Shown piece by piece: positions 9,116 through 17,146 of a stretch of DNA of 64,000 nucleotides; within the stretch, counting starts at the first letter, position 1; each line of letters begins with the position of its first letter. The position numbers were made by a program, and so were the translations under genes. Below the pieces are notes generated by a model that ran no database searches, was not told the origin of the DNA, and saw only the letters and a program-made list of their open reading frames with translations. The stretch spans positions 1 through 64,000 of the forward strand of contig NZ_QZWI01000014.1 of NCBI RefSeq assembly GCF_003614975.1, in the 5' to 3' direction. The DNA is from Rahnella bruchi. GTDB lineage: Bacteria > Pseudomonadota > Gammaproteobacteria > Enterobacterales > Enterobacteriaceae.

Positions 9116-10660
9116 ATGCATTCGACTTTATTGCGTAAGAGCCTGCTTGCCGCCGGACTGGCGCTTTGTTTTGCAGCGTCGGCTCAGGCCAAAGATCTGC
9201 GGATTTCCATGTATGCCGACGTGACAGGTTTTGACCCGCACGACACCACGGATACGCTGAGTTACTCCATTCAGAGCGGCATTTTTGAACGTCTGTTCCA
9301 GTTCGACAGCAAAATGGCCGTCGTGCCGGTGCTGGCGACGGATTACACCAGCAACAGCGACGCCACCGAATTCACGATTAATCTGCGCCACGACGTGACT
9401 TTCCAGGACGGTACGCCGTTCAACGCCGACGCGGTAAAAGCTAACCTCGATCGTCTGGCTAATCCGGCCAATCATCTGAAACGTAACTCGCTGTTCAGCA
9501 TGATTAAAACCGTGGAGGCCGTCAGCCCTTATCAGGTGAAAATCACCCTGAATAAACCGTTCGGCGCGATGATCAACACTCTTGCCCACCCGTCTGCGGT
9601 GATGCACAGCCCTGCATCCCTGAAGCAGTATCCGAATGAACAGGATCTGAGCGTGCATCCGGTCGGTACCGGTCCGTTCAAATTTGTGGAATGGCAACAG
9701 GGTAAAGACGTCAAACTGGTGAAATACGACAACTACTGGCAGAAAGGCTGGCCGAAAGTAGACTCCGTGACGCTTTATCCGACGCCGGAAGACTCCACGC
9801 AGGTGGCGAAACTGAAATCCGGCGGCGTGGACGCGGTATACCCGTTGCCGTCCGATCTGGTGGACACCGTGAAAAGCGATCCGAAGCTGGATATCGCGCA
9901 GGATCCGGGCATCTACCTGTATTACATCGCCTTCAATACGCAGAAAAAAGAGTTCTCGGATGTGCGCGTCCGTCAGGCGATTAACTACGCCATTGACCGT
10001 AATCTGTGGCTGAAAGTCGGTTTTGCCGGTCTGGGATCGCCGTCCACTTCGCCGCTGCCGAAAAACGTCCAGTTCTATCAGAAACAAACCACGCCGGACT
10101 ACAGCTATAACATCGCCAAAGCCAAAGAGCTGATGAAAGAGGCCGGTTACGAGAAGGGTTTCGACGTTGAAATGTGGAGCTCGAACAAAACCGACCGTAT
10201 CCGCAGTGCGCAGTTCCTCAAACAGCAACTTTCCCTGATTGGGGTGCGTGTGAAGCTGGTGCCGATGGATGCCGGAACCCTGACCCAGCGTCTGTGGAGC
10301 ACGCCGAAACCGGCGGAGGCGAAAGTAGAAATGTATTACGGCGCGTGGTCGGCTTCGACCGGTGATGCAGACTGGGCGCTGCGTCCGCTGTTCGCCACCG
10401 AATCCTGGATCCCGTCGGCGTACAACGTCTCTTATTACAGCAACAAACAGGTCGATGCGGCGATCACCGCCGGTCTGCAAACGGCTGATGTCGAAAAACG
10501 CAAAGCAGCCTACGCCGATGCGCAGAAACTGCTGTGGGCGGATGCACCGATGGCGTATCTCGGCGTGCCGGACAATCTGGTGGGCAAAAGCAAAGACCTT
10601 TCCGGCGTCTATATGCTGGCCGACGGTTCGCTGATTTTCAATCAGGCACAGTTTAAGTAA
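9116..10660 (+). CDS. gsiB: Periplasmic peptide/glutathione-binding protein GsiB
   Basis: This is a substrate-binding protein of family SBP_bac_5 (514 aa; E. coli GsiB is 512). The signal peptide ends ASAQA|KDLRI, around residue 25. Family features are FQDGTPFNADAVKANLDR, VGTGPFKF, VRQAINYAIDR and a conserved GWSASTGDADWAL-like stretch (here AWSASTGDADWAL). It delivers ligand to the GsiC/GsiD channel. The ribosome site CTGGAG precedes the ATG. A GC-rich hairpin lies directly after the stop, before gsiC, which could protect the gsiB message 3' end and keep it more abundant than the membrane genes. Confidence 0.9.
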   Translation: MHSTLLRKSLLAAGLALCFAASAQAKDLRISMYADVTGFDPHDTTDTLSYSIQSGIFERLFQFDSKMAVVPVLATDYTSNSDATEFTINLRHDVTFQDGTPFNADAVKANLDRLANPANHLKRNSLFSMIKTVEAVSPYQVKITLNKPFGAMINTLAHPSAVMHSPASLKQYPNEQDLSVHPVGTGPFKFVEWQQGKDVKLVKYDNYWQKGWPKVDSVTLYPTPEDSTQVAKLKSGGVDAVYPLPSDLVDTVKSDPKLDIAQDPGIYLYYIAFNTQKKEFSDVRVRQAINYAIDRNLWLKVGFAGLGSPSTSPLPKNVQFYQKQTTPDYSYNIAKAKELMKEAGYEKGFDVEMWSSNKTDRIRSAQFLKQQLSLIGVRVKLVPMDAGTLTQRLWSTPKPAEAKVEMYYGAWSASTGDADWALRPLFATESWIPSAYNVSYYSNKQVDAAITAGLQTADVEKRKAAYADAQKLLWADAPMAYLGVPDNLVGKSKDLSGVYMLADGSLIFNQAQFK

Positions 10661-10666
10661 TTTTTG

Positions 10667-10694
10667 ACTCCCTCCCCTTCGCAGGGGAGGGAGT
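10667..10694. repeat. REP-like GC-rich hairpin between gsiB and gsiC
   Basis: The perfect 11-bp stem ACTCCCTCCCC / GGGGAGGGAGT has the six-base loop TTCGCA. It is one of seven related hairpins in the window. It begins 7 bp after the gsiB stop and has only TTT after it, so it is more likely a processing or stability element than a full terminator. Confidence 0.8.
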
Positions 10695-10719
10695 TTACCG
10701 AATTCAGGGGCTCACTTTT

Positions 10720-11640
10720 ATGCTGACCTATTTTATCCGCCGGATACTGGAAATGATCCCCGTTTTACTGGTGGTGTCATTACTGGTGTTTGGCTTTATC
10801 AAGCTGCTGCCGGGTGACCCTGCGCGTATTTACGCCGGACAGGATGCGCCGATTGAGGCGGTTGAGTCAGCACGGCAATTGCTTGGCCTGAACGATCCGC
10901 TGCCTGCGCAGTACTGGCACTGGCTGAACGGCATGATTCATGGCGATCTGGGTACGACTTACCGCACGCGTCAGCCGGTGTTAAGTGTGATTGAAAGTGG
11001 TTTTATGCCGACGCTACTGCTGGCGCTGGCGGGCTTCGCGTGGTCGGTGGTACTCGGGCTGGTGATTGGCGTCGTCTCCGCGCTCAAGCGCGGAAAATGG
11101 CAGGACTGGACGCTGATGAGCATGGCGGTCGGCGGGATTTCCATGCCGCCGTTCTGGCTGGGATTGCTGCTGATCCAGTTTGTCGCCATGCCGTTCGGGA
11201 TATTCGCCGTCAGTGGTTTTAATTCGCCTGCGGACATTATCCTGCCGGCGATCACCCTGGGTTCTTCGGTGGCAGCGGTGATGGCGCGTTTCACCCGCTC
11301 GGCGTTTCTCGACGTGGCTCAGGAAGATTATGTGCGCACTGCCAATGCCAAAGGATTACGCGCGCGGCGGGTGACGTGGAAACACATCATGCGCAATGCG
11401 CTGATCCCGATTATTACCATGCTCGGCTTGCAGTTTGGCTTCCTTCTCGGCGGTTCGATTATCGTCGAAAGCGTATTCAGCTGGCCGGGGCTTGGCTGGT
11501 TACTGATTGAATCCATCAAAACGCAGGATCAGCCGGTCATTCAGGCGCTGGTGATGCTGTTTGTGTTTGAATTTATCCTGATAAATCTGCTGGTAGACCT
11601 GCTTTATGCGGTGGTCAATCCGGCGATCCGTCTGCGTTAG
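10720..11640 (+). CDS. gsiC: Peptide/glutathione ABC importer permease GsiC
   Basis: This is an inner-membrane permease of the DppB family (306 aa, identical in length to E. coli GsiC). N-terminal helix MLTYFIRRILEMIPVLLVV, then KLLPGDPARIYAG and about six transmembrane helices. The EAA-type loop (QEDYVRTANAKGLRARRVTW) lies near residue 205, and the last helix is followed by LLYAVVNPAIRLR. It pairs with GsiD. The ribosome site AGGGG is about 9 bp upstream, after the intercistronic hairpin. Confidence 0.9.
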   Translation: MLTYFIRRILEMIPVLLVVSLLVFGFIKLLPGDPARIYAGQDAPIEAVESARQLLGLNDPLPAQYWHWLNGMIHGDLGTTYRTRQPVLSVIESGFMPTLLLALAGFAWSVVLGLVIGVVSALKRGKWQDWTLMSMAVGGISMPPFWLGLLLIQFVAMPFGIFAVSGFNSPADIILPAITLGSSVAAVMARFTRSAFLDVAQEDYVRTANAKGLRARRVTWKHIMRNALIPIITMLGLQFGFLLGGSIIVESVFSWPGLGWLLIESIKTQDQPVIQALVMLFVFEFILINLLVDLLYAVVNPAIRLR

Positions 11641-11649
11641 GAGCTGCTC

Positions 11650-12561
11650 ATGACCGATCCTGTCTCTGTGCTGGAAGAAACCACACCGGCTGCGGTAGCC
11701 TCGCAAAACGATGATATCCGTTCGCCGTGGTACGACTTTTTCCACACCTTTATCCGTCACCCAATGGCGCTGGTGTCTGGCGGATTTATTCTTCTGCTGG
11801 TGCTTGTCGCGATATTCGCACCGTGGCTGGCACCTTTTGATCCGATGACGCCGGACTGGATGGCGCTCGGCGTCGGCCCTACGCCGCAGCACTGGTTCGG
11901 GACTGATGATTTAGGGCGCGACGTTCTCAGCCGTATCATTTATGGCGCACGGATTTCCCTCTACGTAGGTATTTTCTCGGTGACGCTCGGCATGATTGCC
12001 GGTGTATTGCTCGGGCTGCTGGCCGGATATTATGGCCGCTGGCTGGACATGTTGATCATGCGCGGTTCCGACGTCTTATTCGCTTTTCCGGGCATGTTGC
12101 TGGCGATTGCGGTAGTGGCTATTCTCGGGCCGGGGCTGAATAACGTGATTATCGCCGTTGCGGTATTCAGCGTGCCGGTGTTTGCCCGTATTGTCCGCGC
12201 CGCGACATTATCGATTAAACAGAGTGCCTACGTTGAAGCGGTTCGCTGCGTCGGCGCACCGGACAGGGTGGTGATTTTGCGCCATATCCTGCCGGGTACG
12301 CTTTCGAACGTCATCGTCTATTTTACGATGCGTATTGGCACCAGCATTCTGACCGCCGCCAGCCTGAGTTTTATCGGTCTGGGGCCGGAGCCGGACGTGC
12401 CGGAGTGGGGCAATATTCTGGCGATGAGCCGTAACATGATGATGGCGGGCAAATGGAACGTCAGCGTATTCCCTGGGCTGGCGATATTCCTCACAGTCCT
12501 GGCATTTAATCTGCTCGGTGACGCGCTGCGCGACACGCTGGATCCTAAACTGAAAAAGTAA
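11650..12561 (+). CDS. gsiD: Peptide/glutathione ABC importer permease GsiD
   Basis: This is the DppC-family permease partner of GsiC (303 aa, identical in length to E. coli GsiD). A cytoplasmic N-terminus of about 40 residues leads to helix 1, then [20 protein letters not shown] and the EAA loop around residues 195-215 ([20 protein letters not shown]). The C-terminus is [17 protein letters not shown]. It starts 9 bp after the gsiC stop with ribosome site GGAG. Confidence 0.9.
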   Translation: MTDPVSVLEETTPAAVASQNDDIRSPWYDFFHTFIRHPMALVSGGFILLLVLVAIFAPWLAPFDPMTPDWMALGVGPTPQHWFGTDDLGRDVLSRIIYGARISLYVGIFSVTLGMIAGVLLGLLAGYYGRWLDMLIMRGSDVLFAFPGMLLAIAVVAILGPGLNNVIIAVAVFSVPVFARIVRAATLSIKQSAYVEAVRCVGAPDRVVILRHILPGTLSNVIVYFTMRIGTSILTAASLSFIGLGPEPDVPEWGNILAMSRNMMMAGKWNVSVFPGLAIFLTVLAFNLLGDALRDTLDPKLKK

Positions 12562-12592
12562 TCGTGAAATGAACAGCTGAAACGGAAAACTG

Positions 12593-13672
12593 ATGCATCC
12601 GCAAGAACATGAAGATGATTTTCAGCAGCAGGCGCTGTCTGCTTTGCTGCAACGCTGGCGCACCACGCGCCAGATTTTTCGCCCGCGTTTCCCTTGCGGG
12701 ACCACAAATTCACTGACGGATGTGGCGGGAATTACCGTCGGCCACAGCACGCTGGCGGCGGGTGATATTCAGACCGGCGTTACCGCCATCGTACCGCCCG
12801 GCGATAATCTCTATGAAAACCCGCTGCCCTGCGGCGTGGCGGTATTAAATGGATTCGGCAAACCGATGGGGCTGATTCAGGTGATGGAACTGGGCGAACT
12901 GCAAACACCGGTGCTGCTCAGCAATACCTTCGCCACCGGCACGTTATTCAATGCGCTGGTGAAACGCAGCTGCCAGCAGTTTCCGCAAATTGGCCGTCCG
13001 GACTCAACCATCAATCCGGTTATTCTTGAGTGCAACGATTTCTATTTAAACGATATTCAGGCGATGGCGGTCAGTGAGGACGACGCACTGACCGCACTCG
13101 ACGGCGCGACAAAAACCTTCGCCCGTGGCAGCGTAGGTGCCGGACGTGGCATGAGCTGTTTTGGCTTAAAAGGGGGGATCGGCACGGCCTCACGCTGGTG
13201 TGAAACGCTTAACGCGACACTGGGCGTACTGGTGCTGGCGAATTTTGGCAAACTCTCAGAACTGACCCTCGACGGTGTGCGCGCCGGAGAAGCCATCGCC
13301 GAAATCCAGACGCAACGGGCGCCGCAGGTGGATGCGGGATCGATAATAATAGTGATGGCCTGTGACCGTTATCTCGACAGCCGACAGCTGGGACGCATCG
13401 CCAAACGCGCCGGTGCCGGGTTAGGGCGTCTGGGCAGTTACTGGGGGCATGGTTCGGGGGATATCGCACTGGCGTTTTCCACGCAACGGGAAGGTGTTAA
13501 CTTGCCGGATGCCGAACTCGAACCTTTGCTGGCGCTGGCGGCAGATGCCACAGAACACGCTATTATTGATGCCTTACTGAGTGCAGAAACCGTCTGCGGA
13601 TTCGACGGCCATCACCGGCTGGGATTAAGTGAAGTATTAGATAACCTGGCGAACCAAAAAGGGAATGAATGA
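12593..13672 (+). CDS. P1-family (DmpA/BapA-like) self-processing aminopeptidase
   Basis: This 359-residue protein belongs to the DmpA/P1 peptidase family: N-terminal nucleophile enzymes that cleave themselves in two and release N-terminal residues, including D- and beta-amino acids. Visible are TDVAGITVGHST at the N-terminus, GSVGAGRGMSCFGLKGGIG in the middle, and the likely self-cleavage site before Ser in DAGSIIIVMACD, followed by the GSGDIALAFST motif. There is no signal peptide, so it acts in the cytoplasm on imported peptides. The ribosome site is weak. The stop overlaps the next start (ATGA). It has no counterpart in the E. coli gsi operon. Confidence 0.85.
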   Translation: MHPQEHEDDFQQQALSALLQRWRTTRQIFRPRFPCGTTNSLTDVAGITVGHSTLAAGDIQTGVTAIVPPGDNLYENPLPCGVAVLNGFGKPMGLIQVMELGELQTPVLLSNTFATGTLFNALVKRSCQQFPQIGRPDSTINPVILECNDFYLNDIQAMAVSEDDALTALDGATKTFARGSVGAGRGMSCFGLKGGIGTASRWCETLNATLGVLVLANFGKLSELTLDGVRAGEAIAEIQTQRAPQVDAGSIIIVMACDRYLDSRQLGRIAKRAGAGLGRLGSYWGHGSGDIALAFSTQREGVNLPDAELEPLLALAADATEHAIIDALLSAETVCGFDGHHRLGLSEVLDNLANQKGNE

Positions 13673-14493
13673 TGAAAGTATTTATCTCTGCGGATATTGA
13701 AGGCATCGCGGGTGTGATGCGACCGGAACAGTGCAGTCCGGGCAACGCCGATTACGAGGCCGCCCGTGCGCTGATGGAAGGCGAAGTCAACGCCGCCATC
13801 GACGGTGCTTTTGCCGGTGGCGCGATGGAAGTGACGGTCGCTGACAGTCACGCGATGATGCAAAACCTGCGCGCCGATAAAATCGACCCGCGCGCCCGTC
13901 TGGTACAGGGTAAACCGCGCGGATTATCGATGGTCGAAGGTCTGCAACAACAGCAATACGACGGCCTGATGTTTATCGGCTATCACACCGCTGCCGGAGA
14001 AAATGGCGTACTGGCGCACACCATCAATGGCCGCGCTTTTTACCGCGTTAAACTCAACGGCAACGTGGTGGGCGAAAGCGATTTATACGCCGCTGCCGGT
14101 GCGGAACTTAACGTTCCGTTATGGCTGGTGACGGGCGACGATCACCTTGAAACCTGGATCCGCCGTTATTATCCGGAATCACAATACGTTTGCGTCAAAC
14201 GCGCGATTTCTGCCCATGCTGCTGAATCGGACAGCCCGTCAATTGCCTGTGCCAAAATCCGCAAACAGGCGACGATTGCGGTCAGCAAACCGGTACCGCT
14301 GACTTCAGGAAGATTCAGCGCACCGTATCATCTCGAACTGATGACCGCTAAACCGGTACTGGCGGATTTATTCTGCCTGATCCCAGGCGTTGAACGTCTT
14401 GATGCGGTCACCGTTGGCTATCACAGTCCGACCGTTGCCAACATTATCAGCCTGTTAAGTGCCTTTTCGTACTTAGCCACTACGCAGAAATAG
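13669..14493 (+). CDS. M55-family D-aminopeptidase (DppA type)
   Basis: This zinc aminopeptidase is related to Bacillus subtilis DppA, which releases D-Ala from D-Ala-containing peptides (274 aa, usual length). Zinc-ligand motifs are all present: SADIEG near residues 8-12, DSHAMM, GYHTAA and VVGESDL. The N-terminus MMKVFISADIEG and the middle SMVEGL match the family. Two adjacent ATG codons are possible starts; AGGGA is better spaced for the second. It is translationally coupled to the P1 peptidase. The two enzymes together suggest stepwise removal of D-residues from imported cell-wall-type peptides. Confidence 0.88.
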   Translation: MMKVFISADIEGIAGVMRPEQCSPGNADYEAARALMEGEVNAAIDGAFAGGAMEVTVADSHAMMQNLRADKIDPRARLVQGKPRGLSMVEGLQQQQYDGLMFIGYHTAAGENGVLAHTINGRAFYRVKLNGNVVGESDLYAAAGAELNVPLWLVTGDDHLETWIRRYYPESQYVCVKRAISAHAAESDSPSIACAKIRKQATIAVSKPVPLTSGRFSAPYHLELMTAKPVLADLFCLIPGVERLDAVTVGYHSPTVANIISLLSAFSYLATTQK

Positions 14494-14500
14494 GGCGGGC

Positions 14501-15400
14501 ATGCGTTTACGCCACATCGAAGTGTTTCAGGCGGTATTACAGGCGGGCAGCGTCAGCGGCGCGGCGCGTTTATTGAATGTGTCGCAGCCTAATGTCAGCC
14601 GTGTGCTGAATCACGCCGAACAGCAGCTGGGATTTACGCTGTTCGACCGCACGCCGCAGGGATTAATCGTGACACCGGAAGGGCGGCGGTTAATGCCGGA
14701 AGTCGAGGCGTTGTTCAGCCACATTCAGGCCATTGGCGAACTGGCAGAACAGCTGCGACAAGGCGAAGGCCAGCATGTGCGCATCGGTTCCGCGCACGCG
14801 CTGGGGCATAGCGTGATGGCACCGGTACTGGTGGATTTCCGCCGTCAGACGCCCGGCGGCAGTGTCGAACTGGTGACCGGGCATTTCAACACGCTGAGTC
14901 AGGATCTGCTGCAATACAAAATGGATTTCGCGCTGGCATTTGGCGAGCAGGCCACGCAGGAACTGGTCGCCGAGTCGATTTATCAGGGCAATATGGTGGC
15001 GCTGCTGCCAAAAGATTCGACCGTTGAAGGGCCGGTCACGCTGGCGTGGTTGTGCGAAAACGACCTGCTGATGTTGCAGCAACAGGATCCGCTGGGTCAG
15101 GTGCTTAACCGTGTCCTGCGTGACAACGGCCTGATGCCGCACTCGGCGTTGTACATCAAAACCTACTCAGTGATCGCCGACATGGTGCTGGCGGGCGGCG
15201 GTGTCGGCGTGGTCGACACGTTTACCGCCCGTCGGTATACCGACCAGCTGAAAATTGTGCCAGTGGTGGAATCACTGCCGTTCGAGGTGATTCTGCTGAG
15301 CAGGCGGGACCAGCCGGCGTCGCAGGCTTCGCTGAGGCTGAGGCAACTGATAAAACAAAAAGTGTTGGAGTTGAAAGGAGTGCCTTTCGAACCTGTTTAG
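14501..15400 (+). CDS. LysR-family transcriptional regulator of the dgc-gsi block
   Basis: This 299-residue LysR-type regulator has its N-terminal winged helix in residues 1-60 (MRLRHIEVFQAVLQAGSVSGAARLLNVSQPN region) and a co-inducer domain from about residue 90. It is unusual in being the last gene of the block, 7 bp after the M55 peptidase and on the same strand, rather than divergent from its targets. That implies co-transcription and autoregulation. The likely target is the dgcN promoter region (5015-5204), but no clear T-N11-A palindrome was pinned down there. The stop is followed at once by a hexanucleotide repeat. Confidence 0.85.
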   Translation: MRLRHIEVFQAVLQAGSVSGAARLLNVSQPNVSRVLNHAEQQLGFTLFDRTPQGLIVTPEGRRLMPEVEALFSHIQAIGELAEQLRQGEGQHVRIGSAHALGHSVMAPVLVDFRRQTPGGSVELVTGHFNTLSQDLLQYKMDFALAFGEQATQELVAESIYQGNMVALLPKDSTVEGPVTLAWLCENDLLMLQQQDPLGQVLNRVLRDNGLMPHSALYIKTYSVIADMVLAGGGVGVVDTFTARRYTDQLKIVPVVESLPFEVILLSRRDQPASQASLRLRQLIKQKVLELKGVPFEPV

Positions 15401-15403
15401 TTT

Positions 15404-15445
15404 TTCAATTTCAATTTCAAATTCAAATTCAAATTCAAATTCAAG
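15404..15445. repeat. Hexanucleotide tandem repeat (TTCAAA-type, seven units)
   Basis: Seven consecutive 6-bp units: TTCAAT twice, TTCAAA four times, TTCAAG once. The array begins 3 bp after the LysR stop codon. It lies outside any gene. Confidence 0.9.
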
Positions 15446-15625
15446 GTCGTGGGCGTCGGCCCACACCGACTTGGGGGGCGGCCTATCGCCGCCACCCCCA
15501 AGACCCCCCGGGCTCTTTCACTGCGCGCTATCGCTGGAACGACGGACATGTTCCGCCGCAATGGTGAGTGGCGCAAATTCAGGTGCTTCGCACTGCCTTC
15601 TCTCGGTCTTCGAGCCACAGGTCTC
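15440..15625 (-). repeat. Divergent, inverted copy (C) of the structured dispersed repeat
   Basis: Read on the minus strand it shares blocks with the copies at 15688 and 55501: GAAGGCA..GCGAAGC, then AACATG.CC..CG and GCGCGCAGTGAAA.AGC. As in those copies, a strong hairpin follows: here CTTGGGGG-TGGCGGC (15485-15501 region) pairing with GGCCGCC-CCCCAAG. Boundaries are approximate. It lies head to head with copy A. Confidence 0.6.
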
Positions 15626-15687
15626 GAAGCCGCTCCGTTCAGCTGAATTCTGAGCACGCCAATCCACTTTTTAAAAGAGGAAAATAG

Positions 15688-15946
15688 TCTGCCTTTGAAT
15701 TTAAGATCTTGCGGGCGGTTCAGAAAGCTTGCTGAATGAGAGGTTGCAGACCCTAGGCTGCAATCCCGAAATGAAGGCACCGCGAAGCGGCAAGATTTCC
15801 AGCCTGTCGCGGTGATACCTGAAACATAGCCAGCGAGCGGAGCGCGCAGTAAAAAGACGTGGGAGATCCAAGAGGGGCCCGTCCTGGCCCCTTTTGGGCG
15901 GTTTCGGCGCCATTCGATAAGTGATCGGAGCAATTGAGAAACCGAA
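15688..15946 (+). repeat. Structured dispersed repeat, copy A
   Basis: About 260 bp, clearly homologous and co-linear with 55501-55761. Shared blocks include TTGAATTTAAGATC, CAGAAAGCTTGCTGAATGAG, AGGTTGCAGACC, AAGGCACCGCGAAGCGGCAA, GATTTCCAGCCTGTCGC, CCAGCGAGCGGAGCGCGCAG and GGGCGGTTTCGGCGC. Near the end a hairpin CCAAGAGGGGCC/GGCCCCTTTTGG replaces the different stem found in copy B. No gene is credible here, although open frames cross it. It fills most of the 593-bp gap between the LysR gene and the dehydrogenase. Confidence 0.85.
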
Positions 15947-15993
15947 ACTTTCACCCTTTATCTTTCAAAAACGTTCTGATGTGCGTTCTCACA

Positions 15994-17082
15994 TCAATTA
16001 ATTTTTGCCCCGAGTCTCTCCACTCTTTCTACCGCACCTCTGACATCTTCAAATGTAATATCGCCCGGCATGTTCGCCATATCTGGTGTGGTGAGGCTCC
16101 GGTCGATGATCACCGCCAGATCCTGTTCTGTCAGCTCCGTCGCGATATGCGATAACTGCGTCGGTACGGCACTGGCACGGGCGAGCGCGATGGCGGTCAG
16201 TAACTCCTCATCACTGCGGTTTTCCAGCGCCAGCAGGCACAGGTTGCCGTAACCGACCAGCAGTCCGTGGGCGACGTGGCGGGTTTTCGGGCAGGCGGTG
16301 AAACCTTCATATAATGCATGGGAAGCGCCGGTGTGCGCGCCGTTGCTCATGATGGAAGTCAGTCCGGCGTAGAGGAAAATAGCGTCGAGCACCTGTTCGA
16401 GGGCGTTGTTGGCTTTGCCATCCTGCACCGCGAAACAGGCGTCGGCGGCAAAATGTTCGATAAGTGTATAGCAAAGCTCACTGTTGGTGCGGGCGACACC
16501 GGCCAGTCCGGTGAGCTGGTTGAGGTCGCTGATCGCGCGGTATTCGTACCATTTTGCCAACGTATCGCCGATGCCTGCCGATAGCCATTGCAGCGGCGCG
16601 GTGGCCAGCAAATCAGCATCGATAACCGCCGCAGCCGGGCCGCAGGGTAAGGGCATCATGTCGCGAAATTCACCGTCCTGATGATAACGAAATGCCAGCG
16701 ATGTCACCGCCGAACAGGTGCCCGCAATGCTCGGCAACGTGACCACCGGAATATTACAGGCGACACCCGCCGCCTTTGCCGTGTCCAGCGCTTTACCCCC
16801 GCCGGTGGCGATAATCACTTCCACGCCCTGCGTGCGGAACACCTCAGCCAGACGGTTGATTTCCTCCTGACAACACACGCCGCTGAAGATTTCACTGCCC
16901 AGATAACTGACCATCTGCTGTTCGAGCTGATCGGCGACTTTCGACTCGACGCTGGAAATGGCGCGTTTACCGCCCACTAACATTGCCCGCTGGCCTAAAC
17001 GTCCGCACATCGCGCCCAGATGTTTTATTGCGCCGCGTCCGCGCAGGACGCTGGCAGGAAATACCAAACGATGGGTGAACAT
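15994..17082 (-). CDS. Iron/zinc-containing alcohol dehydrogenase family protein (GldA/YbdH-like)
   Basis: This is a group III metal-dependent dehydrogenase (362 aa) resembling glycerol dehydrogenase and the hydroxycarboxylate dehydrogenase YbdH. The NAD-binding motif is IIATGGGKALDTAKA, around residue 93. The metal ligands are Asp in GIGDTLAKWYE and the two His in GASHALYEGF and VAHGLLVGYG. The start at 17082 (MFTHRL) has GAGG 6 bp before it; longer versions from 17127 lack a good site. It is the last gene of a minus-strand group with an RpiR regulator and an MHS transporter. A 2-oxo- or 2-hydroxy-acid or polyol substrate is an inference. Confidence 0.85.
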   Translation of the reverse strand: MFTHRLVFPASVLRGRGAIKHLGAMCGRLGQRAMLVGGKRAISSVESKVADQLEQQMVSYLGSEIFSGVCCQEEINRLAEVFRTQGVEVIIATGGGKALDTAKAAGVACNIPVVTLPSIAGTCSAVTSLAFRYHQDGEFRDMMPLPCGPAAAVIDADLLATAPLQWLSAGIGDTLAKWYEYRAISDLNQLTGLAGVARTNSELCYTLIEHFAADACFAVQDGKANNALEQVLDAIFLYAGLTSIMSNGAHTGASHALYEGFTACPKTRHVAHGLLVGYGNLCLLALENRSDEELLTAIALARASAVPTQLSHIATELTEQDLAVIIDRSLTTPDMANMPGDITFEDVRGAVERVERLGAKIN

Positions 17083-17146
17083 GCATGCCCTCATAAACCG
17101 GAGTGTTTTAAGAAGTATAGAAGGCACGCAGAGGAACGGAAGAATA

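Noticed and set aside
9128-10480. A 450-codon open frame antisense to gsiB
   Set aside because: It lies wholly inside a well-supported gene and has basic, low-quality composition typical of the antisense of GC-rich coding sequence.
15397-15954. Open frames across the repeats after the LysR gene (for example one of 185 codons on the minus strand)
   Set aside because: They are repeat sequence, including the hexamer array, have no ribosome site, and related frames appear only at the other repeat copy.
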